The notes: generated by a model from the sequence alone, not told the origin. Shown: positions 1-10,845, counted from the stretch's first letter. The stretch is 64,000 nt of DNA from Neoarius graeffei (GCF_027579695.1 NC_083583.1:25199599-25263598), one strand, 5' to 3'. Made by a program: numbers and translations.

Positions 1-288
1 CATCACCTAAGTAATCGATCTCCTTTGGGCTATAACAGTTTTAACACATTTCATAATATCTCATCAATCAAAAATATCGTAATCTAAATCAAAATATCTC
101 TCTGACATGTTTTCTTATCTAAATACAAAAAACTCTGAATATGGCTCCAGCAATACCCCATTAAGCTTATAAAAAACCTGAATGTTGTTTAGTCACAAAT
201 ATTTCCAGTCTCAAGTACACAGTACTGTTATTACTGAAGCATATAGTAATGCTGTGTGAAAGTCCACCATGCTCATTTCACTTGGCAG

Positions 289-504
289 GCTCTGAGTAAG
301 GATCTGGCGACACTGTCAAACCGTATTGAATCACTGGAGCAGGAGCTGAGTGAGCGGAATGGCCAGTTGCGCAGTAGCAGTGCTCAAGACTCACAGCACA
401 TCCGCCAGGAGATCTCCAACCTACGGCAGGAGAAAGAGCAGCTCCTCAAACAGAGAGTAGAACTGGATGACAAGCTCCGCCAGGGTAACCTGCTGTCTGC
501 TGAG
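289..504 (+). CDS. kif7: kif7 coding exon (fifth from last), coiled-coil region
   Basis: This exon encodes 72 residues starting [20 protein letters not shown] and ending in GNLLSAE. It is bounded by an AG acceptor at 287-288 and a GTGGGT donor at 505, in phase 0 at both ends. The heptad-like Leu/Glu/Gln/Lys pattern is a long coiled coil. The text closely follows vertebrate KIF7 (SKDL.TLS.RI..LE.ELSE.NGQLR). KIF7 is a kinesin-4 family protein that acts at the ciliary tip and regulates Gli/Sufu in Hedgehog signalling. The motor domain and earlier coiled coil would lie upstream, outside the window. Joined with the next four exons it gives one open frame of 378 codons plus stop, which makes the gene call secure. 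KIF27 is the nearest alternative, but the C-terminal exon fits KIF7. Confidence 0.95.
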
Positions 505-578
505 GTGGGTACACAGCATAAACACTACTCTATTAGCTACATTAATGGAACAAATTACGTTAGTGACCTCATTACACA

Positions 579-621
<43 letters not shown>

Positions 622-1601
622 ATTCTATTGTTGCTTAGATAGACATAGTGTGAGAAGATAAGCTTTGACAGATAAGCTAAGCTCATAGCTAAAAAAATTA
701 ACATTTGGGTCGAGATCATTTTAGAAAATCAATCATGCTTGATCATCCTTTAAAATTTATTTCTATAAAGTAATTTCTCATTTGAACTCTTCCTATGCAT
801 TGTATGAAAGGTTATAACCATAAACAAATGACAAATGATAGAGCATTGCCTGATCTATGTAACTAACCAGCTTATGCAGACATGCTGTTATATCCCAAGT
901 TGAATGCCACTTGAATTCACCAAGTCTTTTTACCTCACCCGGGACGGAGTCCACCAGGGGGCAAGGTATTGTTTTCGGTCGGGTTTCTTTATTTGTTTGT
1001 TTCTTTGTTTTTTTGTTAACGATATTACAGGAAAATAGCTGGATCAATCTTTATGAAACTTTCAGGATAGATGGGCATTGGTCTCAAATAGAACCTCCAA
1101 CATTTTGAGGGTCATCCGGTCAAGGTCGCCAAAAAGGTCAAAATCGTTTTTGTTGTGGCTACTGCCTCATATAGAGGCGCTAGCCACTATGTCATCGTGC
1201 TGTAAGAAGGTAAGAGTGTAACAATCACACACTGCGCATGCGTATACACATGTTCCGATTAAAATGGCTGGTGAGTGTATACAATTCGGTTCACCATTCG
1301 AAATAAATGGATTAGACTAAAGAAATCGCTTTCAGACATGTTTATGCTTATTACAGAAGGAAAGTGCGTTCCACTGAGCTCTAGCGCCGGGCCATTTCCA
1401 GGAAATAAGAGTTTCGGCCATGGCGACAACACGTGTATGTCAGCCTCGGTTCGGAGGTTTCAGTTTCGAAAAATGTAAGGGGTAAGAGTAGAATAATGTA
1501 AAGTACAGACACTCAGTATATTTTACTTCTGTGATTTTTTAAATTGTTCATTTTTGGATTATGCTTCATTTTTGTGGCTACTGCCTCATAGAGTAAATAT
1601 A

Positions 1602-2110
1602 CAGGGGGCTGCAAAAGTAGTTATACAGTAATGAAAAACAAAATGTTCACACAAAATGTTAGTATTAAATGAAACTGGGCGCCACTATTATCTCATCTCT
1701 CATTATCTCTAGCCGCTTTATCCTTCTACAGGGTCGTAGGCAAGCTGGAGCCTATCCCAGCTGACTACGGGCGAAAGGCGGGGTACACCCTGGACAAGTC
1801 GCCAGGTCATCACAGGGCTGACACATAGACACAGACAACCATTCACACTCACGGTCAATTTAAAGCCACCAGTTAGCCTAACCTGCATGTCTTTGGACTG
1901 TGGGGGAAACCGGAGCACCCGGAGGAAACCCACGCGGACACGGGGAGAACATGCAAACTCCACACAGAAAGGCCCTCGCCGGCCACGGGGCTCGAACCCA
2001 GACCTTCTTGCTGTGAGGCGACAGCACTAACCACTACACCACCGTGCCGCCTCGCCACTATTATAATACTGGAAAAATCATTACTGTATACCTACTTTTG
2101 CAGCCCCCTG
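1602..2110. mobile_element. TIR MITE with TA target site, carrying a V-SINE
   Basis: The ends are inverted repeats of about 32 bp with one mismatch: CAGGGGGCTGCAAAAGTAG at 1602 and its complement, CTACTTTTGCAGCCCCCTG, ending at 2110. TA flanks both sides (1600-1601 and 2111-2112), the target duplication of Tc1/mariner-type elements. There is no transposase; without the SINE the element is only about 135 bp. A V-SINE has inserted into it, so the MITE is the older of the two. Confidence 0.85.
1692..2052 (-). mobile_element. V-SINE (DANA/mermaid type), minus orientation
   Basis: On the minus strand the copy begins with a tRNA-like head (GGCGGCACGGTGGTGTAGTG, then a GGTTCGAGCCC-type B box). It continues with the conserved V-SINE centre (TTTCTGTGTGGAGTTTGCAT and GGTTTCCCCCACAGTCCAAA) and a tail reading toward the plus-strand (ATCTC)n end. 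A 12-bp duplication CGCCACTATTAT flanks it at 1680-1691 and 2053-2064. It is inserted in a TIR MITE. Confidence 0.93.
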
Positions 2111-2288
2111 TATATGCTATATTTCATTCTGCCCCTGTTTATTAGTGGGAACTGTATGGAGAGGGTCTCAGAATTTCGGTTTCTGGGGCTCCACATTCAG
2201 GACAACCTGACCTGGAGCGTCAGCACTACAAATGTTATCAAGAAGGCACAGCAAAGACTGTATTTCTTGAGAGTGCTCAGGAACTACC

Positions 2289-2628
2289 CTCCATCCATCC
2301 ATTATCTGTAGCTGCTTATCCTGTCCTACAGGGTCGCAGGCAAGCTGGAGCCTATCCCAGCTGACTATGGGCGAGAGGCGGGGTACACCCTGGACAAGTC
2401 GCCAGGTTATCGCAGGGCTGACACAGAGACACAAACAACCATTCACACCTATGGTCAATTTAGAGCCACCAGTTAGCCTAACCTGCATGCCTTTGGACTG
2501 TGGGGGAAACCGGAGCACCCGGAAGAAACCCACACAGACAACATGCAAACTCCAGGACCTCCAGGCTCGAACCCAGGACCTTCTTGCTGTGAGGCGACAG
2601 TGCTAACCACTACACCACCGTGCCGCCC
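2289..2628 (-). mobile_element. V-SINE inserted in the L2 LINE
   Basis: This is a minus-oriented V-SINE with the usual centre and tRNA-like head. A 13-bp target duplication, CTCAGGAACTACC at 2276-2288 and CTCAGGGACTACC at 2629-2641, has one mismatch. The insertion splits the LINE reading frame just after LRVLRNY. Confidence 0.92.
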
Positions 2629-2969
2629 CTCAGGGACTACCATCTTTCACAAAAACTACCTGTGTCCTTCTACCGTTGCTCAATTGAGAGCATATTGACT
2701 TACTGTTTTTGTGTATGGTTTTCTAGTTGCACAGTAGGAGCCAGGAAAGTGCTCCAGAGGGTTGTCACTACGGCCCAGAAGCTCATTGGCTACCCTCTCC
2801 CCTCTCTGGAGGATTTGTACAGTTCTCGCAGTATAAAAAAAAGCACAAAACATTCTCGGGGACCCATCTCACCCCGGACACACTGTGCTTGAACTGCTGC
2901 CTTCAGGCAGACATTACAGGCCATTAACAGCCAGGACAAACAGGATTAGGAACAGTTTCTATGCCAGTG

Positions 2970-3655
2970 CAGTGTTCTCCACTACCTGAAGTTGTAGCTC
3001 GGCGGTAGTATTGAGTGGCCGTCCCCGGGGGGTTCGCAAGGGGGGTGTCCCCCCTCGCACCAGAAAATTTTGAAATAAGAAACCCCTCAGATGCCATTTC
3101 CTGGCATCTAAGTTGCATGTTATTTATTTCGAAAGTAGCTGCTTTTGTGCAAAATCTTCTGACACTGGGAGCCGACTTTACATTTATTTTGTCACTCCGT
3201 TACTGAAATGTTTATTGAATAGAATATCTTTGTTTTAAGTTGAATTCTACACAAAATTACCTTTCATTTGATGTGCAGTATGTGTCTTTTCTTTCCACCG
3301 TACTCCTCTCGGAGGTCTGAGGCAATCGGAGCCACTTAACTGACACGCACTGCTCTGTCGCCGCACTACACATGTGTAGTGACAAGTGAGCGAGCAAGCG
3401 TTAAGGGCCTCTGTTGAACCTATTGTAAAGTAAAGCACATCAGCAATCTGTGATCAGAGAATTACTTTGGTGTTTGTATTTGGTGTTTGAATTGGCGTGG
3501 TTTTTTTTACTTTTCATTGAAGTAAACTTTTTTTTTTTTGACTGGGCGGCCAAAAATTAAGGCTCGGTGGCGCATTTATGAGTCGGCGGTAATAGCTCTT
3601 CTAGCCGTTATGACTCGGCGGGCCGCCGAGTCATTAACGATAGTGGAGAACACTG
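2970..3655. mobile_element. Non-autonomous DNA transposon with 5-bp TSD (hAT5-like) in the L2 LINE
   Basis: The termini are 15-bp inverted repeats, CAGTGTTCTCCACTA and TAGTGGAGAACACTG. CAGTG is duplicated at 2965-2969 and 3656-3660. Removing the insert and one CAGTG restores the LINE sequence TATGCCAGTGCCATAAGG (FYASAIRA), which fixes both edges. The interior holds GC-rich ends (GGGCCGCCGAGTC near 3620) and no transposase. The superfamily is uncertain; a 5-bp TSD with a CAGTG end fits the hAT5 group. Confidence 0.83.
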
Positions 3656-4689
3656 CAGTGCCATAAGGGCATTAAATAAAGCAAACCTGTACATTCAATA
3701 ATACAATATAATACAATATGGGATCGTGCAATGCCCTCCACACCATAGGATGTAAATGTTTGCGAGTGATGACTGCTGTTTTAAGTAACTTTTTAAATTA
3801 TTTATTTATATATTTATGAGTTTATCTTGTATTATTTTCATAGGTTTTTTAGATGCACTTTTTTTTGCACCAAGGATTGCATTTAATTTCGTTGTATTTA
3901 TTTACAATGACAATAAAAATGTTCTAAAACTATTTACTGTATGGACATGGTATCAGAAAACAGTTTTATTTATAAGCAGTAGCTACATGTACCCATAGGG
4001 TACCTATTTTTTTTCGCGATATCTTCCTTCGTATTCATCATAAGTGCTACCGGGCGAGGTTTGTTTTGCCTGGCAACACGTGTTAATATTGATATGGCTT
4101 GTAGGTGACAGCCATACCTTTTGTGACAAAGTTTATCACATTATCATGCTAACAAGAGGTTCTTATAGTTATAATTAGTAACCACTAATGATTCTAACAG
4201 TATTTTAAATTGCTTGTGGGTTCCTGCTTACAAGGGCCTCTAACCGTTAGGCAAAATGGTGACACACACCACTGGTAGAAATTTAAGTTTTGTTTGGTTT
4301 ATGTTATATTGTTTTTCTTTGTTGTGCAAATATGACGTTAAAGTTATTGTAACATTTAAACGAGGTATGCATGAAAAGCAGTGGTCACAAGTCTGTTGTT
4401 GATGCTTGCCACAAGCAGTAAGCAACAAGAAACAACTGAACAAAATACATTCTGGATATGTATTAAATGTACAAGATACACTCCTGCCAAAAGCATAGCT
4501 TCACCATAACCTCTGTTATACAGCATTAGTAAGAGCTTTAGGTTTGTGATGTGTAAGAGGGTTAGCATTAAAGCTCATAGGCAGCAGTTTTAATTTTATG
4601 CACATTTGAAACTTTATATGTTAAAAAACCCTCTGTAATTTTCTTCTGGTCCCAAGAAGTATTGTTAATAAGTAATAATTAAAATAAGT

Positions 4690-5560
4690 TAGCCCAGGCG
4701 TGACGTAGGCCAACGTGGAAGTTGGCTGATGGGAAATGTAGTTCTTAAAGGGACTGTACCTACAGTGCACGTGAAACAAAATCAAGCAGTCAAAGAAGAA
4801 ATGGCGCAGCAACGCTCAAGCAAAAAGGAGAAGATTGGAGGTAAAAATTTTTACTTTTGCTTGCAATTGGCAAGTCAAGAATCCTGAGGGATCCTGTGCA
4901 ATCATTGTGGAAATGAGACAAAGGGATATTTCCTTGCTTAGAGTAGGCTATAAATAGTATAATGCCGCGGATGGCGGGCTAATGTGGCCTACCGGCGCAC
5001 TGTCAAGTTAATCGTTACCTATATCCACTAGGGAGGGAGGTTTAATTATTCTTCGAAAGGGCTCTTATTTAGTATTACGATAAAAGTAGGAATTTATCAT
5101 AACTACCAGGATAAATAGTTTGGGCGCGAGTCTTGTTGAGGTCTGGGGTTACCGCGATCAGAGTCGGCCGAGTCGCTGTCCGATTCCGAGGCCGCCCGGT
5201 CAAACCAGTGAGCCACATTCACCGATTGCTTCGCAACGGCCATAGGTTCATGCATATATGGTTTCACCTCTCGATATTCAATTTGGAGAGTTCTTACTTC
5301 AAAATCGCTATCGCTTTCAGACATTTTACACAACCTCTCACGACCAAAGTCTGTACACGTGTGCTCGGTTTGCAAGTAAACACAGAGCTGCTCCCAGTCT
5401 GTTTGGCTTAAATGACGTCATGACGACGGTCCCCTGGTGGTGAAAGTGCACATAAGTGATATGTAAACAAACCTTCGGAAATTGGGCAAAACAGTATATT
5501 TTAACCGTTTTATTCAATTTTAGGGTGCAAATTAGACACTAGGAAAATTGAATTCGCTTT
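4690..5560. mobile_element. Possible two-ended DNA transposon remnant in a kif7 intron
   Basis: Two coding-like starts face each other. On the plus strand, MAQQRSSKKEKIGG begins at 4801 and runs into a GGTAAAAA donor-like site. On the minus strand, an acidic open stretch (5375 down to 5103) reads KMSESDSDFEVRTLQIEYRE, then VKPYMHEP and SESDSDSADSD. The layout matches the element at 34.0-35.6 kb. The REV.PY..EP motif resembles multicopy fish P2X7-like proteins, which may be transposon-borne; that is from memory. I could not find clear terminal repeats, so the edges are guesses. Confidence 0.35.
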
Positions 5561-5810
5561 TTGGGTCGTTCTTCTAGACAATAAAGTTGATATTCTATGT
5601 TTCACCTCCGACCATTGCCTATGACCTTTAAGCTGATTTTTCACCAGTTGTTGTGTTTAGAACAGCAAGCTCCACCCCAATAGCTCCAGGATTGCTGGAG
5701 AGTACCTTCTGATTCTTCCAGCAAGTCCTTGAAAAGGCTTTGTGGTTTTTGAAGATGTTCCTGTAAGGGAATCACCTCTAAATGCTCACTGTCTCCTAAC
5801 TGTCCTGTAG

Positions 5811-6017
5811 GAGGAGCGCACCCTGTTCCAGCTAGATGAGGCTATAGAGGCGCTGGACGCTGCTATTGAGTACAAGAATGAGGCCATTACACAGAGGCAG
5901 AGGCAACTGAGAGCGTCAGGTAGCATGCTCACTCAGTGGGAGATGAACCTGATGGCCAAACTCACCTACTTGTCTGCTTCTGAGACACGCGCTTTGCTCT
6001 GCAAGTACTTTGATAAG
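5811..6017 (+). CDS. kif7: kif7 coding exon (fourth from last)
   Basis: This exon encodes 69 residues in phase 0, from [20 protein letters not shown] through [20 protein letters not shown] to KYFDK. The acceptor TGTCCTGTAG ends at 5810 and the donor GTCTGC begins at 6018. The block [26 protein letters not shown] and the [14 protein letters not shown] block are near-identical between fish and human KIF7, and are the most conserved part of the C-terminal half. It is predicted helical/coiled-coil and has no catalytic motif. The donor is a weaker GT (GTCTGC), but the next exon restores the frame exactly. Confidence 0.96.
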
Positions 6018-6212
6018 GTCTGCACCTTCTCTTTTTTTTTAACTGATGTTTGTTATTATTGTCTGCTCTCAAAGGGAGTGTCACTAATAGTTGAGTGTAT
6101 ATTTTTTACCTTTGTATTTTTCATGTCTGATGTTGCATTAAAATGAAAACGTAGTTACACTTAAATTTTTTTGGTTTGTTTTCCCCCATGTTTCCTGTAA
6201 ATTCTTGTGAAG

Positions 6213-6411
6213 GTGGTGTCCCTGCGAGAGGAAGAGCGGAAGCTGCAGATGGCCCTGGCTGAGCTGGAGATGCGGGTGGAGGAGCAGCAGCACCTGGTCG
6301 GGTGGTTGGAAGCAGCTCTGGAGCGCCAACAGCTGGACGCAGACCGCCGGCTCACACAACAACAAAAAGAGCATGAAAGAAACATACAGCTCCTGCTGCA
6401 GCAGTGCCGAG
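6213..6411 (+). CDS. kif7: kif7 coding exon (third from last)
   Basis: The exon opens [20 protein letters not shown] and continues [20 protein letters not shown] and [20 protein letters not shown]. It ends with one extra base (phase 1) before GTGACT at 6412. The acceptor AG is at 6211-6212. It is a continuous coiled coil. Human KIF7 has the same order (LEEQQRLVYWLEVALERQ, LTLQQKEHEQNMQLLLQQ). The split codon (G plus AT) makes Asp with the next exon, as in the mammalian protein (QQSRD). Confidence 0.96.
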
Positions 6412-6683
6412 GTGACTGTCAAATTCATCAGCAGACAAACGGCTTACTCAGACACTTGCCCTTGTGTTCAGTTGTTCAGAATAAGATTCTTGCTTGACTT
6501 ATACTGTCAGTAATAAGAAAGCTCAGTTTTAGTGCTTTCAGTTTTAGATGTTATTTAAGAAAAGCTGTAGTGATACTTTAAAGAAGAGCTGTTTTCTACC
6601 TTCAGCATGGGACATCAAATGAAATGGAGAGTATTTGGGTTTTATGAGCAATGCTTCTTTTTACATTTCTTTTGTTTATGTTA

Positions 6684-7184
6684 CTCAAGTCAAGTCAAGT
6701 GGCTTTATTGTCATTTCAGCCATACATAGTTGGTACAGTACACAGTGAAACAAAACAAATCAAATCAAATCAAATCAAGTTTATTTGTACAGCGCTTTTA
6801 ACAATAAACATTGTCGCAAAGCAGCTTTACAGAATTTGAACGACTTAAAACATGAGCTAATTTTATCCCTAATCTATCCCCAATGAGCAAGCCTGTGGCG
6901 ACGGTGGCAAGGAAAAACTCCCTCAGACGACATGAGGAAGAAACCTCGAGAGGAACCAGACTCAAAAGGGAACCCATCCTCATTTGGGCAACAACAGACA
7001 GCCTGACTATAATATTAACAGTTTTAACAGGTATAACCCTCAACTGTCCTCATGGGGCCGTCCTTCACAGGAGTGGGGCGATAAAACTCCGACCAGACAC
7101 AGGGCACCAGGATGGATCAAGCAGGTCCGAGGGGCAGAAGAGGCCAGCATCTCAATCCCAGGATCAACATGTAACTCAGAGGGA

Positions 7185-7220
<36 letters not shown>

Positions 7221-8235
7221 AGAAAACATGTTGTTAGGTATGCCCTAAAAATGACAAGTATTAAATCTGTGTGGTAGGCTCGCAGAGACGAGAGTCTTTA
7301 CATCAGGCATGACACACAATGGCATGTTAATATGGTAAAAAAAAATATATCATGACCTGCTCTGGCTGGATGCTTGATTGGGTGATGGGAGCACACTCCT
7401 CACCAATGATGAGATGCAGATGGGACCCTTAGGGCTGGCCAAGACAATTCAGTTACATTTAACCGGGTCTGGGACATGCGACAGAATGTCTGACGGCCGA
7501 TTCCCTGCAGGCTACGATAGCCAGTCGAGGTCCACACCGTCTCCACCAAAAGATTTCCTGTTGACTCCATGTAACTCAGAGGGACAGATTTGGAGTGGGG
7601 GGGGAGAGAAAGAAAACACAGGTGGTTAGGTATGCCCGATGTCACCTGAATAAGTAGGAACAGTATACATATTGCACCGAGTACAAGCAGGGACTCCGGC
7701 AACTAACTATGACAGCATAACTAAAAGGAGAGAGCCAGAAGGTAACACAGGCATGAGGGAGCCCCGGGACATAAAGCAGCCAGCCACTGCACCGTCAACA
7801 AACTCGAGTGAGCAAGCGAGTGGGGACTGACAGCATCCATACATCCCAGTTTACCAAAACACTCTATGTCTGAGGACCCTCCAGATCTACTCCTTTACCT
7901 CATAAACATCATTAATAAAAGGCTTGACTAAACAGATATGTTTTCAGCCTAGACTTAAATGCTGAGACTGTGTCTGATTCCCGAACATTATTAAAACAAC
8001 ATTTCTCCAGGATCATGGTGCTATGTAAAACAACACAGGACTACATGAAACTACATAAAGTGCAAACATTACAAGATAGTGCAATAATGACAGGACAACA
8101 GGCACATTACAAAACCAGTACACAGTTCTGGTATGAATAAGGTGCAAGATGTAGCATGATGTGTAAAAAGATGTAACAATGTATTCATAAAATACTGTAA
8201 ATGTAAACATAACACTAGTTATGAACAAGGCCTCA
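6684..8235 (-). mobile_element. L2-like LINE 3' end, split by another repeat
   Basis: Read on the minus strand, the left edge is a LINE 3' end: TGAAATGACAATAAAGCCAC followed by (TTGAC)n at 6684-6700. The matching inner part resumes at about 7998 (CTCCAGGATCATGGTGCTAT and ACATGAAACTACATAAAGTG on the plus strand). Between them a second repeat has inserted. No coding sequence remains. Its position in a kif7 intron, antisense to the gene, is typical. The right edge is approximate. Confidence 0.65.
6756..7993 (-). mobile_element. Dispersed retroposon-like repeat with (TTTGA)n tail, inserted in the L2 copy
   Basis: The plus strand reads (CAAAT)n, TTTATTTGTACAGCGCTTTT, then GCAAAGCAGCTTTACAGAAT, GTGGCGACGGTGGCAAGGAA and GGAACCAGACTCAAAAGGGA. 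This is a repeat I recognise from several fish genomes. Read on the minus strand it ends in a short tandem tail, as non-LTR elements do. Flanks of AAACAA at both edges suggest a short target duplication. It contains a poly-G tract at about 7186-7219, and no protein is recognisable. The exact family is not certain. Confidence 0.6.
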
Positions 8236-8239
8236 GGGC

Positions 8240-9244
8240 ACAACAGACAATTTTTCATTTTTTAAATTTACAGGAATTGTAGTGTCAAATATTTAAATGT
8301 ATGCTGTCTTATTTGCTACAAAAAATCCAGAAAATTGGGGGAAAAACAAGATATAAACATAAAAAAAGAAGTCATCTGAATTTGCAAATTCGACACGTGG
8401 GAATTATTTGGGCTGAACCTAATATTCTAATGAGCACACTTGATTCATATCTTATTGTCCTATTTATTAGCTTTGAAAAATGAACCAATTGTTCATGCTT
8501 TCATTACTCATATTTGTTGCTGCATATTGTGTGCCATAAAACCAACATTATTAGAAAGTACTAACCATAATTCAAAAATAATCACTTTTATTTTCCCTTG
8601 GGCTTTAAAGATAGTGCTTAATTATAATCTCATAAATTTAAAGTAGCACAGAGGTCATCTAGACACGTTACATGCAAAACAGTAACAAACAAAAACAAAT
8701 GTCTGAAGAGGGTTTAGGATTCCAGTCCAGGGAAAGAGGAAGAGGCCAGGCTTTAAGTTGCTGTTTTTCCTGTGGATATGTAAGTGCTGTAACAGAAGGA
8801 GCTGTGAAGAAGGTAAGGCAATGACATATCTACATTTTCAGTATAAAATGCAAATTAATGGCAGCAGAGAAGCGAGAGAAAGCATTAGGAAAAACAATAC
8901 CAGGTATGAAGGTCAGCATAATAATGAATTATTCTATAAGTGTATTTGTCAGCTTTTAATCGCCATTGTTTACTTTGGGTCCAAGAAAATATTGCAAAGG
9001 ATTCTAAAAACCTGTTTCTTAATGTGCATATCTGAATGTTTTTTTTTTCCTTTTATTCTTTCTTTTTTTTAATCTGATAATATGCTATAATGAAGTAGTT
9101 TGATGGCTTGAATTTTTTTAAAGCTTTTTTTAATTACAAGGTTTCTGTTTTGTGAATCAGCTCCCAAGTCATCAACTGGAATGTGTTGTGGAGATAAAAT
9201 ACTTACATACAAGTGAAACAAGTCTTACTGGACTTCTTCCACAG
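8240..9244 (+). other. kif7 intron segment, AT-rich, no gene seen
   Basis: This is the end of the intron between the exons ending at 6411 and starting at 9245. It is AT-rich, and I see no confident repeat or RNA gene in it. The acceptor CTTCTTCCACAG ends at 9244. Confidence 0.6.
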
Positions 9245-9394
9245 ATCAAATGGATGAAGGTCTGGCTGGTAGACAGCGACAGTATGAGGGATTGATCCAC
9301 AACTTGAGCAAAGAACTGAACCTGTGCAGAGCAGCCAATCAGGAGCTCAATAACAAAATAAGAGACATGTGTGGACTGGGAGATCAGAGCAAGA
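9245..9394 (+). CDS. kif7: kif7 coding exon (second from last)
   Basis: This 150-base exon completes Asp from the previous exon. It then reads QMDEGLAGRQRQYEGLIHNL, SKELNLCRAANQELNNKIRD and MCGLGDQSK, ending in phase 1 before the strong donor GTGAGC at 9395. The KIF7 equivalents are [22 protein letters not shown] and INQELKQKL. It forms the last coiled-coil turn before the low-complexity tail. Acceptor, donor and phase all agree with the neighbouring exons. Confidence 0.95.
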
Positions 9395-9627
9395 GTGAGC
9401 CTTTAGTTAAATGTTATTATAAAGATGACAGTGTGCTAATTCATGGTGCCATTATTATTTGTATCAGTAATGTAAATTGAGAATCTGTATCCTAAATTAC
9501 TCACAGTAAACACAGTGAGCAACACCTAGCTTGCTTTAGTCTTAAATTTGTACATATTTATTTTATAAATATATTTTTCATATTTATAAAACTTATCTTA
9601 ATATGGTGAAATGTCTGATTTTTGCAG

Positions 9628-9992
9628 GTGGAGTAGACAAGGTGCAGGGCAAGGTAGGTGGAGACAGTACCAAGTACACTCCTGAACCTGAAAGAGTTCA
9701 CAAGTCAAGAGAGGAAATGAGGGAGTTAGTAAATGCACCTCTGCCCCCCACATGGAGGCGCTCCTCCCTCCCCACTGAAGACCAGCATGGAATGGAGGAG
9801 CTTAGGCAGAGGGTAGCTTGTGAGCTGCCAGCCAACAGAATTGTCCAACCTAATATGAACACTGCATATTGGAGCGGAACAGGCCCACTGTCTCTTATCA
9901 AAACACGGAGAGAGAGTCGGAGGTCAAGCCTAAACCCAGGACTCATTAGTTCAAACTCTGCAATCATTGATGTTCGGAAAAATCCATTATAG
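9628..9992 (+). CDS. kif7: kif7 last coding exon, C-terminal tail
   Basis: The acceptor TTTTTGCAG ends at 9627. The exon encodes SGVDKVQGKVGGDSTKYTPE, then REEMRELVNAPLPPTWRRSS and EELRQRVACELPANRIVQP, and stops at TAG 9990-9992 after IIDVRKNPL. The NAPLP.TW.RSSL block and the final IDVRKNPL are diagnostic of KIF7 (human ends MIDVRKNPL). KIF27 lacks this ending as I recall it. The tail is basic and serine-rich, and probably disordered apart from the conserved motifs. No break or odd codon is seen. Confidence 0.96.
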
Positions 9993-10195
9993 CAAGCTTG
10001 TCATTTGACAGTCAAATCTGTTTACTTTTATTTCTATTATACATTTATTTTTCATTCAACTGCATCTCTGCCGTGTACAAATCCAGTGCTAAATTTATAC
10101 TATGGACCTTTTTAAAACATTGTTATATAACATTCTTGTGTACAGTACAAAAGCACTTTATGTAATGGTAATTAAATTTCTTGAGCAGATTTTGT
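9993..10195 (+). other. kif7: kif7 3' UTR with poly(A) signal
   Basis: This is a short AT-rich 3' UTR. ATTAAA at 10171-10176 is followed within 25 bases by a GT-rich stretch (TTTGTCTTGTGTCTGC), the usual cleavage context. Cleavage is therefore expected near 10185-10195, about 150 bases before the first tRNA gene. Confidence 0.6.
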
Positions 10196-10348
10196 CTTGT
10201 GTCTGCTTTTGGTGGATTTTAGAAGAATATTTTTTGATAACTAGTTTAAAAGAACAATGAGATATTTTTATACAATTAAAACATTTATACATCATGACAT
10301 TGTGTCTATAACATAGTTTGTAAAACAAATTATTAACAGAAAAACTCT

Positions 10349-10421
10349 CGAGCCAGCCAGGAGTCGAACCTAGAATCTTCTGATCCGTAGTCAGACGCGT
10401 TATCCATTGCGCCACTGGCCC
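10349..10421 (-). tRNA. tRNA-Arg (ACG), copy 1
   Basis: The minus strand gives a full 73-nt cloverleaf starting GGGCCAGTGGCGCAATGGAT. The anticodon loop CTACGGA sits in stem CTGA..TCAG, and the T arm is CTAGG-TTCGACT-CCTGG with one U-G pair. The acceptor stem GGGCCAG pairs with CTGGCTC, and the discriminator is G. The A box (TGGCGCAATGG) and B box (GGTTCGACTCC) are intact. A T5 Pol III terminator follows on the minus strand (AAAAA on plus at 10340-10344). There is no intron. The CCA end is not encoded, as usual in eukaryotes. Confidence 0.97.
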
Positions 10422-10502
10422 AATAGGTTATAGTACGGAGTCGGCTATATATAAATAAAAATACATAAGTATGTAATTATGAAACGTAACTTTCCATTCA
10501 TA

Positions 10503-10595
10503 ACTGTTTATCCTATGCAGAGTAGCGGGTAAGCTGGAGCCCATCCCAGCAGACTACGAGCGAGGTACATCCTAGACACGTCGTCAGATAAAGAT
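10503..10595 (-). mobile_element. V-SINE tail fragment
   Basis: The plus strand shows a diverged version of the V-SINE tail (GTAAGCTGGAGCCCATCCCA, GACTACGAGCGAGGTACATC). Head and centre are absent. It is an old truncated copy lying between tRNA genes. Confidence 0.65.
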
Positions 10596-10845
10596 AAATT
10601 TTCACACTATAAATATTGTCAGACTGTAATTTTCGTTTAGTCGGATGCGTATAGTCTTGCTCAAAGCCGAACGAGTAATCTTAACAAGCTAACATTACAC
10701 CCAAATAAAATATTGATTGCTTGTCTTAGACAGTGTTGTAGATTGAACTGACTGGAATAAAATAGCAGCAACATTTCACTGAATTTATCAATTTTATGTT
10801 TAACTGCTAATCGTGTTTAAATGTAAATCTAACGCAAAACATTTC

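Larger units (their letters stand above)
2113..3925 (+). mobile_element. L2-clade LINE 3' end, split by two insertions
   Basis: The plus strand encodes the end of an L2-type reverse transcriptase: VSEFRFLGLHIQDNLTWS, then KAQQRLYFLRVLRNY. After an inserted V-SINE it resumes with SFYRCSIESILTYCFCVWF and KVLQRVVTTAQKLIGYPLPS. After a second insertion it ends RNSFYASAIRALNKA, followed by a 3' UTR finishing TTTACAATGACAATAAAAAT near 3925, the usual L2-type end. Everything upstream (endonuclease and most of the RT) is missing, as expected of a 5'-truncated copy. The left edge abuts the MITE at 1602-2110. Confidence 0.87.
505..5810 (+). other. kif7 intron packed with repeats
   Basis: The GT donor is at 505 and the TGTCCTGTAG acceptor ends at 5810. 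A (CT)n run lies near 584-620. About 900-1600 looks like dispersed repeat of unclear class, since the phrase TGTGGCTACTGCCTCATA occurs twice (about 1155 and 1573). Then come a TIR element, an L2 LINE with two insertions, and a possible two-ended DNA transposon at 4.7-5.5 kb, each listed separately. Between 3930 and 4690 I see only AT-rich sequence with no gene. Confidence 0.8.

Noticed and set aside
1718-1963. Recurrent minus frames with VRVGFLRVLRFPPQSKDMQV
   Set aside because: Translation of the V-SINE centre. The same peptide appears at every minus-oriented copy.
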